DNA from: Kiloniellaceae bacterium
Lineage (GTDB): Bacteria; Pseudomonadota; Alphaproteobacteria; Kiloniellales; Kiloniellaceae
Reading direction: 5' to 3'
Assembly: GCA_021776195.1 (NCBI GenBank)
Contig: JAJFGK010000037.1
Span: forward strand, 1-14,365
Length of the DNA: 14,365 nt
The notes below the pieces were generated by a model. The model saw only the letters and a program-made list of their open reading frames with translations. It ran no database searches and was not told the origin of the DNA. The stretch's first letter is position 1. The number at the start of each line of letters is the position of its first letter. Below are positions 6,959 to 13,932 of this stretch, one piece after another. The position numbers and the translations under genes were made by a program.

Positions 6959-8542
6959 CTAAGCTGATTTGGCGAGGTCGCCGGCCAGGGCCTGGCGCAG
7001 CAGGGTCTTGGATTCCGCCAAGCCGTAGAGCGCCATGAAGGAGCCCATGCGCGGGCCCTGTTCCTGGCCCAGCAGAATCTCGTAGAGCGCCTTGAACCAG
7101 GCCCGCAGGTTCTCGAAGTCGTGGCGCTTGCCGACCTCGTAGACCGCGGACTGGATGGCCTCGCCGTCGGCCTCGGGCGGCAGCGCTTCCAGTTCGGACA
7201 ACAGGTCCTCCAACGCCGCCCGCTCGTCGGGGGCCGGGGCGCGGTAGGCCTTCTTGGGCTTCACGAAGTCGCGGTAGTAGGCGATGGCGAAGCCGACCAG
7301 GCGGTCGAGGGTCGTCATGGCGGCGGGGTCGGCCTCGGGCACGTAGCGGCTGATGAAACCCCAGAGCACGGCCGGGTCCTCGCTGTTGCAGACGCTGGCC
7401 AGATTGAGCAGGACATTGAAGGTGAGCGGCACCGCATCGACCGGCGGGCGCCCGTCATGAACATGCCAGGCTGGGTTTTCCAGGCGCTTGTCGTCCTGGC
7501 CGCTGAAGTTCTGGCGGTGGGCCAGGTACTCGTCCACGGCGCGCGGGATGACATCGAAGAAGAGCTTCTTGGCGGCGCGCGGCTTCTGGTACATGTAGTA
7601 GGCGAGGCTCTCGGGCGGCGCGTAGGTCAGCCACTCCTCGACCGACAGGCCGTTGCCCCGGGACTTGGAGATCTTCTCGCCGTTCTCGTCGAGGAAAAGC
7701 TCGTAGTTGAAGCCCTCGGGCGGGCGGCCGCCCAGCGCCTTGGTGATGCGGCTGGAGAGCTTGACCGAATCGATCAGATCCTTGCCCGCCATCTCGTAGT
7801 CGACGCCCAGGGCATACCAGCGCATGCCCCAGTCTGGCTTCCACTGCAGCTTGCAGAGCCCGCCTGTCACCGGCTGTTCGACCAACTGGCCGTCCTCGTC
7901 GCGGAAGACCACGGTGCCGGCCTCGATCTTGATCTCCTCGATCGGGACCTGAAGCACCCGCCCGCTGGTCGGGCTGACCGGCAGGAAGGGGCTGTAGCTC
8001 TGGCGCCGCTCCTCGCCGAGGCTGGGCAGCATGATCGCTTGGATCTCGTCGTAGCACCGCAGCACCCGCAGCAGCGCGTCGTCGAAGCGCCCCGAGGCGT
8101 AGCAGTCGCTGGAGGAGACGAACTCGTAGTCGAAGCCGAAGTCGTCGAGAAAAGCACGCAGGCGCGCGTTGTTGTGGTGCCCGAAGGATTCGTGGGTGCC
8201 GAAGGGATCGGGAATCCGGGTCAAGGGCTTGCCCAGGTGCTGGGTCACCATCTCCTTGTTGGGGATGTTATCCGGCACCTTCCGCAGCCCGTCCATGTCA
8301 TCGGAGAAGCAAAAGAGCTTGGTCGGGATATCGGAAAGGCGCTGGAAGGCCTGACGCACCATGGTGGTGCGAACCACCTCGCCGAAGGTGCCGATGTGGG
8401 GCAGGCCCGAGGGGCCGTAGCCGGTCTCGAACAGCAGGTAACCCTTCTCCGGCGCCTTGCCGCCAAGCCGCGCCAGCAGCCTGCGGGCCTCTTCGAAGGG
8501 CCAGGCCTTGGAGGCCCCAGCCAGTGTGCGCTCGTCGGTCAT
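6959..8542 (-). CDS. lysS: Lysine--tRNA ligase, class I (archaeal type)
   Basis: This 527-residue enzyme charges tRNA-Lys with lysine in the cytoplasm. It belongs to class I, not to the class II form of E. coli. The class I nucleotide-binding motifs are visible: PHIGTFGE at 48-55 (HIGH type) and KISKSRG at 290-296 (KMSKS type). Other family stretches are [14 protein letters not shown] near 77-90, [14 protein letters not shown] around 115-128, and [25 protein letters not shown] in the C-terminal half. The class I enzyme is found in archaea, spirochaetes and many alphaproteobacteria, which fits the rest of the window. The ATG at 8542 has AGGGG eight bases upstream. The gene follows the metal-sensor gene by 93 bases on the same strand. 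Class I genes are also called lysK. Confidence 0.96.
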   Translation of the reverse strand: MTDERTLAGASKAWPFEEARRLLARLGGKAPEKGYLLFETGYGPSGLPHIGTFGEVVRTTMVRQAFQRLSDIPTKLFCFSDDMDGLRKVPDNIPNKEMVTQHLGKPLTRIPDPFGTHESFGHHNNARLRAFLDDFGFDYEFVSSSDCYASGRFDDALLRVLRCYDEIQAIMLPSLGEERRQSYSPFLPVSPTSGRVLQVPIEEIKIEAGTVVFRDEDGQLVEQPVTGGLCKLQWKPDWGMRWYALGVDYEMAGKDLIDSVKLSSRITKALGGRPPEGFNYELFLDENGEKISKSRGNGLSVEEWLTYAPPESLAYYMYQKPRAAKKLFFDVIPRAVDEYLAHRQNFSGQDDKRLENPAWHVHDGRPPVDAVPLTFNVLLNLASVCNSEDPAVLWGFISRYVPEADPAAMTTLDRLVGFAIAYYRDFVKPKKAYRAPAPDERAALEDLLSELEALPPEADGEAIQSAVYEVGKRHDFENLRAWFKALYEILLGQEQGPRMGSFMALYGLAESKTLLRQALAGDLAKSA

Positions 8543-8636
8543 CTGGATCGCCCCTGGGTCGCTGCCGGTCGGTCGGCCCGAGTTCTAGGCCGGGGGCATC
8601 GGGGCGTCAACGCCCGCCGGCTCTGCGGTTTCCCGA

Positions 8637-9143
8637 CTAGCCGCGGTGATGGCCGCGCCCACGACGGCCGAGGAGACTGCGCAGGAAGCCGCGTTCGGCG
8701 GCCAGTTCGAAGAAGGTCGCGCGCTGTTCCGGCGAGAGGGTCTGCAGGTAACCGTGAAGCTCGCCGGCCATCTCGACAAAGAAGGCGTGACGATCTTGGG
8801 AGGCCTCGGCAACCACCGTCATGGCCTGTTCGGGATCGAAGGTCGGCTTCTGCAGTTCGGCCAGCATCGCCTGGCGCATGGCCTGGCGGCTGCCGCCCTC
8901 GCCCCAGACCGCCTTGCGCCGTTCGCGCAGGGAGTCGCGCAGGGCCTCGAGGCCCGCGGTCTGCGCGTCGTTCAGCGACAAGCGCTCGACCATGGATTGG
9001 CCGCCCTTGTCGCCCCAGCCGTGGTGTCCGCGGTATCCGCCGCCGCCCAGGTGATGAGACCAGCCGAAGGCCACCCCGGCGATGAAGACCAGATTGAGCA
9101 TGATGGAGGCCCCAAAGCCGAGCCAGGCGAGTTTCGATTGCAT
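8637..9143 (-). CDS. Periplasmic heavy-metal sensor / CpxP-Spy-CnrX-like protein
   Basis: This 168-residue protein has one N-terminal hydrophobic helix (about 5-27) that acts as a signal or membrane anchor; the rest is helical and should lie in the periplasm. A Gly/His-rich stretch follows the helix (SHHLGGGGYRGHHGWGD, His30, His31, His40, His41), and the C-terminus ends GRGHHRG; both could bind metal. Two segments resemble the LTxxQ motifs of CpxP/Spy: LSLNDAQ (55-61) and LSPEQ (136-140). I assign it to the Metal_resist family of ZraP/CnrX-type sensors. The start is the ATG at 9143, because AGGAGG lies eight bases before it; that site overlaps the TAG of the anti-sigma gene (TAGGAGG). It is the third gene of the sigma/anti-sigma cassette, so it probably signals to them. 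The specific metal is unknown. Confidence 0.78.
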   Translation of the reverse strand: MQSKLAWLGFGASIMLNLVFIAGVAFGWSHHLGGGGYRGHHGWGDKGGQSMVERLSLNDAQTAGLEALRDSLRERRKAVWGEGGSRQAMRQAMLAELQKPTFDPEQAMTVVAEASQDRHAFFVEMAGELHGYLQTLSPEQRATFFELAAERGFLRSLLGRRGRGHHRG

Positions 9144-9155
9144 AACGGTCACCTC

Positions 9156-9797
9156 CTAAAGCACATCCTCGATATCGAGGTCCCAGAGCGGGTCTGCGCC
9201 GCGCTCGCCCGCGGTATCGGCCCCGGGATCGGCCCCGGGATCGGCCCCGAGACCGGCCACGACGAATTCGTCACCGAAGCCAGGGATAATGAAGTCTTCG
9301 TCGAGATCCATCTGGACCCGACCCTCGTCGAGACCGGCTAAGGCGACGCCTTCGCCCTGGCCGAGATTGAAGGAAAAGACGCAGATAAGAAGAAAGGCGG
9401 CAAAGGACCCGGCGCCCGCCAGGGACTGCAGCAGCGATCCGCCGAAGAGCAACGCGAAGAAGCCTTGTTTTTCCGTCCTCAACTCAAAGCCCGTCAGGGA
9501 CTGGGCGCGGCGCAGGACCCGGTCGGAAACCGGATCGGGCGCAAGCGCCAGTGCCTCCCGGCTGGCGATTAACAGATCGAGGCTGGCCTCGGAGCCGGCC
9601 AGGGAGGCTTCCAGCGCCTCGCTCTCGCCGATAGGAAGGCGGCCCTCCAGATAGGCGGCCATGATCATGGGATCGACCAGCTGGTCGAGACCGGGCCCTG
9701 TTTCAGGGCCGGACTCGCCTGTATCGCGCAGGAAGGCGGCGCGGCTCTTGTTCCAGAGCGCCCTGCCTTCGCTATCCTTGTCGTCCCAAGCGGTCAT
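9156..9797 (-). CDS. Putative membrane anti-sigma factor with acidic GADP-repeat tail
   Basis: The protein has 213 residues and one hydrophobic helix (about 122-143). The N-terminal half, AAYLEGRL...ALEASLAGSEAS, resembles the anti-sigma domain that clamps ECF sigma factors in the cytoplasm. Where zinc-type domains have His-x3-Cys-x2-Cys, this one has Ser65-x3-Ser69-x2-Ser72, so it should not bind zinc. The distal part (about 145-213) is strongly acidic, with DLDEDF, a GADPGADPGAD repeat and DLDIEDVL at the end; by topology it should be periplasmic. The ATG at 9797 follows the sigma gene stop by 47 bases, and the stop touches the ribosome site of the sensor gene. Identification rests mainly on position between an ECF sigma gene and a sensor gene plus the helix layout; sequence similarity alone is weak. 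Confidence 0.66.
   Translation of the reverse strand: MTAWDDKDSEGRALWNKSRAAFLRDTGESGPETGPGLDQLVDPMIMAAYLEGRLPIGESEALEASLAGSEASLDLLIASREALALAPDPVSDRVLRRAQSLTGFELRTEKQGFFALLFGGSLLQSLAGAGSFAAFLLICVFSFNLGQGEGVALAGLDEGRVQMDLDEDFIIPGFGDEFVVAGLGADPGADPGADTAGERGADPLWDLDIEDVL
9216..9251. repeat. Three tandem 12-base copies encoding GADP repeats
   Basis: ATCGGCCCCGGG occurs at 9216-9227 and 9228-9239, and a third copy with one change (ATCGGCCCCGAG) at 9240-9251. The unit encodes the four-residue repeat in the acidic tail of the putative anti-sigma factor. A 12-base unit keeps the reading frame when copies are gained or lost, so tail length may vary between strains. Confidence 0.85.
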
Positions 9798-9844
9798 GGC
9801 TCAATCTCGTCCTTTCCCCTGGTTATACGGGGCACACCCGGGGT

Positions 9845-10441
9845 TCATCCCCGCGCCTGCGGATTATTCCCGGCTTTATCGGTATCGGCCTCTTCCTCGG
9901 CGAAATGGGCCCGCAGCTTGGTCAGCGCCTTGTGGTGCATGGACCGCACCGTCTGGGGATCCACGCCCAGGATTTCCGCCGCTTCGGCGGGGTCCAGGTC
10001 GCGCTTGTAGAGCAGTTCCAGGACCAGGGCCTGGCGCGCCGAGAGCAGACCCTCGGGGATGGTCAGCCAGGAGGGCTCGACCGGATCCTGGGAGAGCTCT
10101 TCCGGCGGCGCGGCCTCCAGGCTCACGCTGCGCATCCGGCGGCGGCGCAGATGATCGATCGTGACCGAGGCCGCCACCACGGTCAGGAAGGTGGAAAGCT
10201 TGGCCTTTTGCGGGTCATAGCTGCGCAACACCGCCCGGTCCCGGGCGCAGAGCTTGAGGAAGACATCCTGGACCACGTCCTCGGCATCCTCCAGGTAACC
10301 CGCCTGGACCAGCTTACGGCGCACCGCGGCGAAGATGATCGCCGCGTGCTGAACCACGAAACGGTCCCAGGCCGCCTTGCCGCCGGCCAGCAGGTCGCTC
10401 CAGGCTTTCTTGTCCCAGCTATCCGCGTTCGAGGTCTGCAT
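9845..10441 (-). CDS. ECF-type RNA polymerase sigma factor (sigma-70 family)
   Basis: This is a 198-residue alternative sigma factor with only regions 2 and 4, the layout of ECF sigmas. Region 2 covers about 20-105: EDAEDVVQDVFLKLC is the core-binding helix and STFLTVVAASVTIDHLRRRR the -10 recognition part. Region 4 covers about 130-180, with a helix-turn-helix in AEAAEILGVDPQTVRSMHHK for -35 recognition. The ATG at 10441 has AGGAG eight bases upstream, inside an inverted repeat. The stop lies 47 bases before the putative anti-sigma gene, and the helicase gene starts 102 bases away on the other strand. Neighbours suggest control by membrane anti-sigma release on a periplasmic metal or envelope signal. 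No PhyR/NepR partner is present, so it is not the usual general-stress system. Target promoters cannot be deduced. Confidence 0.92.
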   Translation of the reverse strand: MQTSNADSWDKKAWSDLLAGGKAAWDRFVVQHAAIIFAAVRRKLVQAGYLEDAEDVVQDVFLKLCARDRAVLRSYDPQKAKLSTFLTVVAASVTIDHLRRRRMRSVSLEAAPPEELSQDPVEPSWLTIPEGLLSARQALVLELLYKRDLDPAEAAEILGVDPQTVRSMHHKALTKLRAHFAEEEADTDKAGNNPQARG

Positions 10442-10446
10442 CGGTG

Positions 10447-10464
10447 CTTCTCCTACAGGAGAAG
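10447..10464 (-). promoter_or_regulatory. 18-base inverted repeat containing the sigma-factor ribosome binding site
   Basis: CTTCTCCT (10447-10454) and AGGAGAAG (10457-10464) are perfect reverse complements separated by AC. On the sigma gene's strand this reads CTTCTCC-TGTA-GGAGAAG, a seven-base stem with a four-base loop. The AGGAG ribosome site of the ATG at 10441 lies in the 3' arm. As RNA it could hide the ribosome site; as DNA it has the symmetry of a dimer operator. Structure is seen directly; function is inference. Confidence 0.55.
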
Positions 10465-10500
10465 GGCGAATCTCGCCAGCAAGACTGTCCTTGCCGTCCT

Positions 10501-10529
10501 GGCAGGTGACCCGGCTTGGGCGACCTGCC
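10501..10529. promoter_or_regulatory. Inverted repeat GGCAGGT-N15-ACCTGCC over the helicase promoter
   Basis: GGCAGGT (10501-10507) and ACCTGCC (10523-10529) are perfect reverse complements 15 bases apart. The left half covers the start of the likely -35 element and the right half ends one base before the likely -10 element. A centre-to-centre distance of 22 bases, about two DNA turns, would suit a dimeric regulator. It does not match the alphaproteobacterial LexA box. Confidence 0.4.
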
Positions 10530-10535
10530 TATAGT
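10506..10535 (+). promoter_or_regulatory. Likely sigma-70 promoter of the helicase gene
   Basis: GTGACC (10506-10511, four matches to TTGACA) and TATAGT (10530-10535, five matches to TATAAT) are 18 bases apart. Transcription would start near 10541-10543, one to three bases before the ATG at 10544, giving a leaderless or almost leaderless message. No ribosome site precedes that ATG, in agreement with this reading. Confidence 0.45.
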
Positions 10536-10543
10536 GCGGGTCC

Positions 10544-13357
10544 ATGGTGGACCAACCCCCTCATAGCGCCGTCGCGGATGATGAGCAGCCAAGCCCCTCG
10601 ACCAGCCCGCCGCCGGTCCTGGTGCCGGGCTTCGGCGCGGCGGTCTGGCTCAGTCAGGAGGGCGAGATCCTGACCCTGCCGGCAGAGGCGGCGGCCCGGC
10701 GGGCCCAGGCCAGCCCGCCGCTGCTCTGCCACGGCAAGGCGGTGGCCGCCCGGCTTGGCTGCCCGCCCTTTGCGGCCTACGACATCCTCGAGCTCTTCGC
10801 CTTCGTGCGGCCGGCGGCCTTTTGCGTGCCGACCCCGGTCGGCCTCGCCCTGGCCTTCGGCCTGCCGCTACCCGAGGACCCCGAAGCCGCGGCAATAACG
10901 CTGCAGCGCGCCGCCCAGGGCCTGCTGCGCGAGCTGGCCGCGCGCGGCGAGGGCGACGGCACCAGCGCCATCGCCTGGACCATGGCCCAGGCCGGCTGGC
11001 TCTGGGGACCGGCGGTCCTGGCGGCCCTGGAGTTCACCCGGCCGGGCGGCCGCGCGCCGCGCGCCGGCGCCGGCTTCGATGTCTGGGAGGCCCTGCCCGA
11101 CTGGCACGACGAGGGCCCGCCGCCGCCGCCGGGCAATCAGCCGGTGGACCCGGCCGAGGCCCGCCGCCGCCTGGCCTCGCTGCTCGACGAGGAGTCCGAG
11201 AGCCGGCCGCAGCAGGCCGACTACAGCGAGGCCGTCGCCGCCGCCTTCGCGCCGCGCGACCGCGAGGGCGAACCCCGGGTTCTGCTGGCCGAGGCCGGCA
11301 CGGGAATCGGCAAGACCCTGGGCTACATCGCCCCGGCCAGCCTCTGGAGCGAGATCAACGAGGCGCCGGTCTGGATCTCCACCTTCACCCGCAACCTGCA
11401 ACACCAGATCGACGGCGAGCTGGCCCGGCTCTACCCCAATCCCGCCGAGCGCAAGGAAAAGGTGGTGATCCGCAAGGGCCGGGAGAACTATCTCTGCCTG
11501 TTGAACTATCAGGAAGCCGCCCAGCGTCTCGGCGCACAAAAACAAAACGCCATCGCCCTGGGCCTTATGGCCCGCTGGGTGGCGCGCTCGCGCGACGGCG
11601 ACATGGTGGGCGGCGACTTTCCCGGCTGGCTGCCGGGTCTGGTCGGCCGCGCGCCGACCCTGGGGCTCGCCGACCGCCGTGGCGAGTGCATCTATTCGGC
11701 CTGCCAGCACTACGGCCGCTGCTTCATCGAGCGCTCCCAGCGCCAGGCCCAGCACGCCCGCATCGTGGTCGCCAACCATGCCCTGGTGATGATCCGCGCG
11801 GCCCTGGAGGGCGGCGAGGAGGGCCAGCAGCCGAGCCACATGATCTTCGACGAGGGCCACCACATCTTCGATGCCGCCGACAGTGCCTTTGCCGCCCACC
11901 TGACCGGCCTGGAGGCCCGCGAGCTGCGCCGCTGGCTGCTCGGCGGCGAGGGCCGGGCGACAGGAGCCGGCGGGATCGGCACGGCCTCGCGGCTGCGCGG
12001 CCTGTCGCGCCGCCTGGAGGACCTGATCAACGGCGAAGAGGCCGCCATGGCCGAGCTGGAGGAGGCCCTGACCGCGGCGCGGGTGCTGCCCGGCGAGGGC
12101 TGGCGCGGGCGCATCGGCGAGGGCCAGCCGCGCGGCGCCTGCGAGGCCTTCCTCGCCATTTTGCGCGAACAGGTGCTGGCGCGCGATCCCAACGCCCGCG
12201 GCGGCTACTCCCTGGAGTGCACGCCGGGACCGCCGGGGCCGGGCCTGGCCGAGGCGGCGACCCGTCTGGCCGAGGCCCTGGCGCGCATTATCACGCCCTT
12301 GCGCGCCCTGCGCGGGCGCCTGACGGCCAAGCTGGAGGACGAATCCGCCGATTTGGAGAGCGAGGCGCGACGGCGTATCGACGCCGCCGCCCGCGGCCTG
12401 GAGCGCCGCGCCCTAGGGCCCCTGGCGGCCTGGCGCTCGATGCTGCTGAACCTGGAGGGCGATACGCCGGAGGACTATGTCGACTGGTTCGGCGTGGAGC
12501 GCAGCGCCGGCCATGAGGTCGACTTCGGCTACTACCGCCATTGGGTCGACCCGACCAAGCCCTTCGCCGAGACCCTGCTGCTGCCCGCCCAGGGCGCGGT
12601 CATCACCTCGGCCACCCTGACCGACGGGGCCGGCGACGAGGACAGCGATTGGCACGGCGCGCGGGCCCGCAGCGGCGCCGTTCACCTGAGTGCGCCGGCA
12701 CTCTGCAGCCGCCACAGCTCGCCCTTCGACTATCCGCGCCAGACCCGTGTCTACATCGTCGGCGATCTGGCGCGCGGCGACCTGGGCCAGCTCGCCAAGG
12801 CCTACGAGGCCCTGTTCCTGGCGGCCGGCGGCGGGGCGCTCGGCCTCTTCACCGCCATCGCCCGGCTGCGCGCCGTCCAGGCCGGCCTGGGTCCGGCCCT
12901 GGAGGAACAGGGTATCGCGCTCTACAGCCAGCACGTGGACGGGCTCGACACCGCGACCCTGGTGGAGATCTTCAAGGCCGAGCGCGATTCCTGCCTGCTC
13001 GGCACCGACGCGGTGCGCGACGGGGTCGACGTGCCGGGCCAGGCGCTGCGCCTGATCGTTTTCGACCGGGTGCCCTGGCCGCGCCCGACACTGTGCCACA
13101 AGGCCCGGCGCAAGGCCTTCGGCAGCCGGGCCTATGACGAGGCCCTGACCCGCCTGCGCCTGAAGCAGGCCTTCGGCCGCCTGATCCGCCGCGCCGAGGA
13201 CCACGGGGTCTTCGCGATTCTCGATTCGATGGTCCCGACCCGCCTGCTCGGCGCCTTTCCGCCCGGCGTCGAAATCACCCGCTGCGGCCTGGCCGAAGCG
13301 GTCGCCGGCACCCGCGCCTTCCTGGCGGAACGGGCGGGGGCGGGCGACGCACCTTGA
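10544..13357 (+). CDS. DinG/XPD-type ATP-dependent DNA helicase with Fe-S cluster motif
   Basis: This 937-residue superfamily 2 helicase should unwind DNA 5' to 3' in repair or recombination. Walker A is EAGTGIGKT at 250-258 and the DEAH-type Walker B is DEGH at 436-439. Four cysteines between them (Cys318, Cys382, Cys387, Cys393; the last three in ECIYSACQHYGRC) are the expected 4Fe-4S ligands of the XPD/DinG family. Motif VI is QAFGRLIRR at 875-883. Residues about 28-160 form an extra N-terminal region that looks like a worn DnaQ-type exonuclease domain (YDILELFAFVRP followed by a Leu/Ala-rich helical part), without the catalytic acids. Start: the ATG at 10544 has no ribosome site but lies just after a good -10 element. 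The frame is open to the TGA at 13355-13357. The gene is divergent from the sigma factor gene. Confidence 0.92.
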   Translation: MVDQPPHSAVADDEQPSPSTSPPPVLVPGFGAAVWLSQEGEILTLPAEAAARRAQASPPLLCHGKAVAARLGCPPFAAYDILELFAFVRPAAFCVPTPVGLALAFGLPLPEDPEAAAITLQRAAQGLLRELAARGEGDGTSAIAWTMAQAGWLWGPAVLAALEFTRPGGRAPRAGAGFDVWEALPDWHDEGPPPPPGNQPVDPAEARRRLASLLDEESESRPQQADYSEAVAAAFAPRDREGEPRVLLAEAGTGIGKTLGYIAPASLWSEINEAPVWISTFTRNLQHQIDGELARLYPNPAERKEKVVIRKGRENYLCLLNYQEAAQRLGAQKQNAIALGLMARWVARSRDGDMVGGDFPGWLPGLVGRAPTLGLADRRGECIYSACQHYGRCFIERSQRQAQHARIVVANHALVMIRAALEGGEEGQQPSHMIFDEGHHIFDAADSAFAAHLTGLEARELRRWLLGGEGRATGAGGIGTASRLRGLSRRLEDLINGEEAAMAELEEALTAARVLPGEGWRGRIGEGQPRGACEAFLAILREQVLARDPNARGGYSLECTPGPPGPGLAEAATRLAEALARIITPLRALRGRLTAKLEDESADLESEARRRIDAAARGLERRALGPLAAWRSMLLNLEGDTPEDYVDWFGVERSAGHEVDFGYYRHWVDPTKPFAETLLLPAQGAVITSATLTDGAGDEDSDWHGARARSGAVHLSAPALCSRHSSPFDYPRQTRVYIVGDLARGDLGQLAKAYEALFLAAGGGALGLFTAIARLRAVQAGLGPALEEQGIALYSQHVDGLDTATLVEIFKAERDSCLLGTDAVRDGVDVPGQALRLIVFDRVPWPRPTLCHKARRKAFGSRAYDEALTRLRLKQAFGRLIRRAEDHGVFAILDSMVPTRLLGAFPPGVEITRCGLAEAVAGTRAFLAERAGAGDAP

Positions 13358-13382
13358 CCTTGCCCGGTCCGGTTTCTATCTA
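13354..13382 (+). promoter_or_regulatory. Possible promoter for the TerB-like gene
   Basis: TTGACC (13354-13359, overlapping the helicase stop codon) and TATCTA (13377-13382) are 17 bases apart. The -35 match is good and the -10 match is weak. It would allow the downstream gene to be expressed apart from the helicase. Read-through from the helicase gene is an alternative. Confidence 0.3.
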
Positions 13383-13420
13383 GTGGCGTTGCACCTTCAG
13401 ATCCAAGGATCCCCCTTACG

Positions 13421-13825
13421 ATGATCGACCACCACGCCGCCCTCGTCTATGCCATGGTCATGGTATCCGCCGCCGACCGCGAGATGACCGACGCCGAGCT
13501 TCGCATGATTGGCGATATCGTCCGCGTCCTGCCGGCCTTCGAGAATTTCGACGGCAACCGGTTGGTCCAGATCTCGTCCGACTGCGCCGACCTGCTGTCC
13601 GAGGAGAATGGCTTCGACGTGGTGTTGACCGTGATCCAGGAAGCGCTGCCGGAGAAGCTGCGCGAGACCGCCTACGCCCTGGCCTGCGACGTCGCCGCCG
13701 CCGACGGTCGGGTCAGCCAGGAGGAACTGGAGCTTCTGGAGCAGCTGCGCCACCGCCTGCCGGTCGGCCGCCTGCCCGCCGCCGCCATCGAACGCGGCGC
13801 GAGGGCCCGCTTCATCCGGCATTAG
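13421..13825 (+). CDS. TerB-like protein (tellurite-resistance TerB family)
   Basis: This is a small, acidic, all-helical cytoplasmic protein of 134 residues. Two related halves are visible: VSAADREMTDAELRMIGDIV (about 15-34) and VAAADGRVSQEELELLEQL (about 90-108). Both have the A-A-D-(G/R)-x-(V/M)-(T/S)-x-x-E pattern of TerB proteins, thought to bind divalent metal. The ATG at 13421 has AAGGA 11 bases upstream, a rather long spacing. No other ter genes lie nearby, so a tellurite-resistance role is not supported; isolated members of this family are common in alphaproteobacteria and their function is not known. It follows the helicase gene by 63 bases on the same strand. Confidence 0.84.
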   Translation: MIDHHAALVYAMVMVSAADREMTDAELRMIGDIVRVLPAFENFDGNRLVQISSDCADLLSEENGFDVVLTVIQEALPEKLRETAYALACDVAAADGRVSQEELELLEQLRHRLPVGRLPAAAIERGARARFIRH

Positions 13826-13877
13826 CCCGAACAGGACTTTGGCCCTGGCCTCGGGGCGTCGTTTCCACGCGCGTCAT

Positions 13878-13906
13878 CCCGGAGAATCCCCCAGGGTTTA
13901 TCCGGG
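13878..13906. terminator. Terminator-like hairpin downstream of the TerB-like gene
   Basis: CCCGGA (13878-13883) pairs with TCCGGG (13901-13906), and AATCCC (13885-13890) pairs with GGGTTT (13894-13899) apart from one T-T mismatch, with loop CCA. It lies 52 bases after the TerB-like stop. The following bases (GTCTTGTC) give only a weak T-run, so a factor-independent terminator is possible but not certain; it is also part of the outer repeat. Confidence 0.4.
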
Positions 13907-13932
13907 GTCTTGTCATGGAAGATCAGGTGGCC

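Noticed and set aside
8601..8615. Small GGGCG/CGCCC hairpin between the sensor and lysyl-tRNA synthetase genes as a terminator
   Set aside because: The stem is only five bases and no T-run follows, so it is not distinguishable from chance in GC-rich DNA.
7121..9085. A 654-codon open frame on the plus strand, opposite lysyl-tRNA synthetase and the sensor gene
   Set aside because: It is antisense to a well-recognised class I synthetase and crosses the intergenic region. Its product is low-complexity (rich in Gly, Ala, Val, Asp, Arg), as expected for a shadow in GC-rich DNA.
9216..9251. Short tandem repeats considered as a CRISPR-like array
   Set aside because: The units are directly adjacent without spacers and encode an in-frame GADP repeat.
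10465..10543. A LexA (SOS) box upstream of the DinG-like helicase
   Set aside because: No GTTC-N7-GTTC pattern of alphaproteobacterial LexA is present; the inverted repeat here is a different sequence.
10868..11899. A 343-codon open frame on the minus strand inside the helicase gene
   Set aside because: The helicase motifs on the plus strand (Walker A, Fe-S cysteines, DEGH) account for this sequence; the antisense product has no recognisable motif.
13421..13825. Tellurite-resistance operon
   Set aside because: Only a TerB-like gene is present; no terZ, terC, terD or tehA/B-like gene lies in the window.
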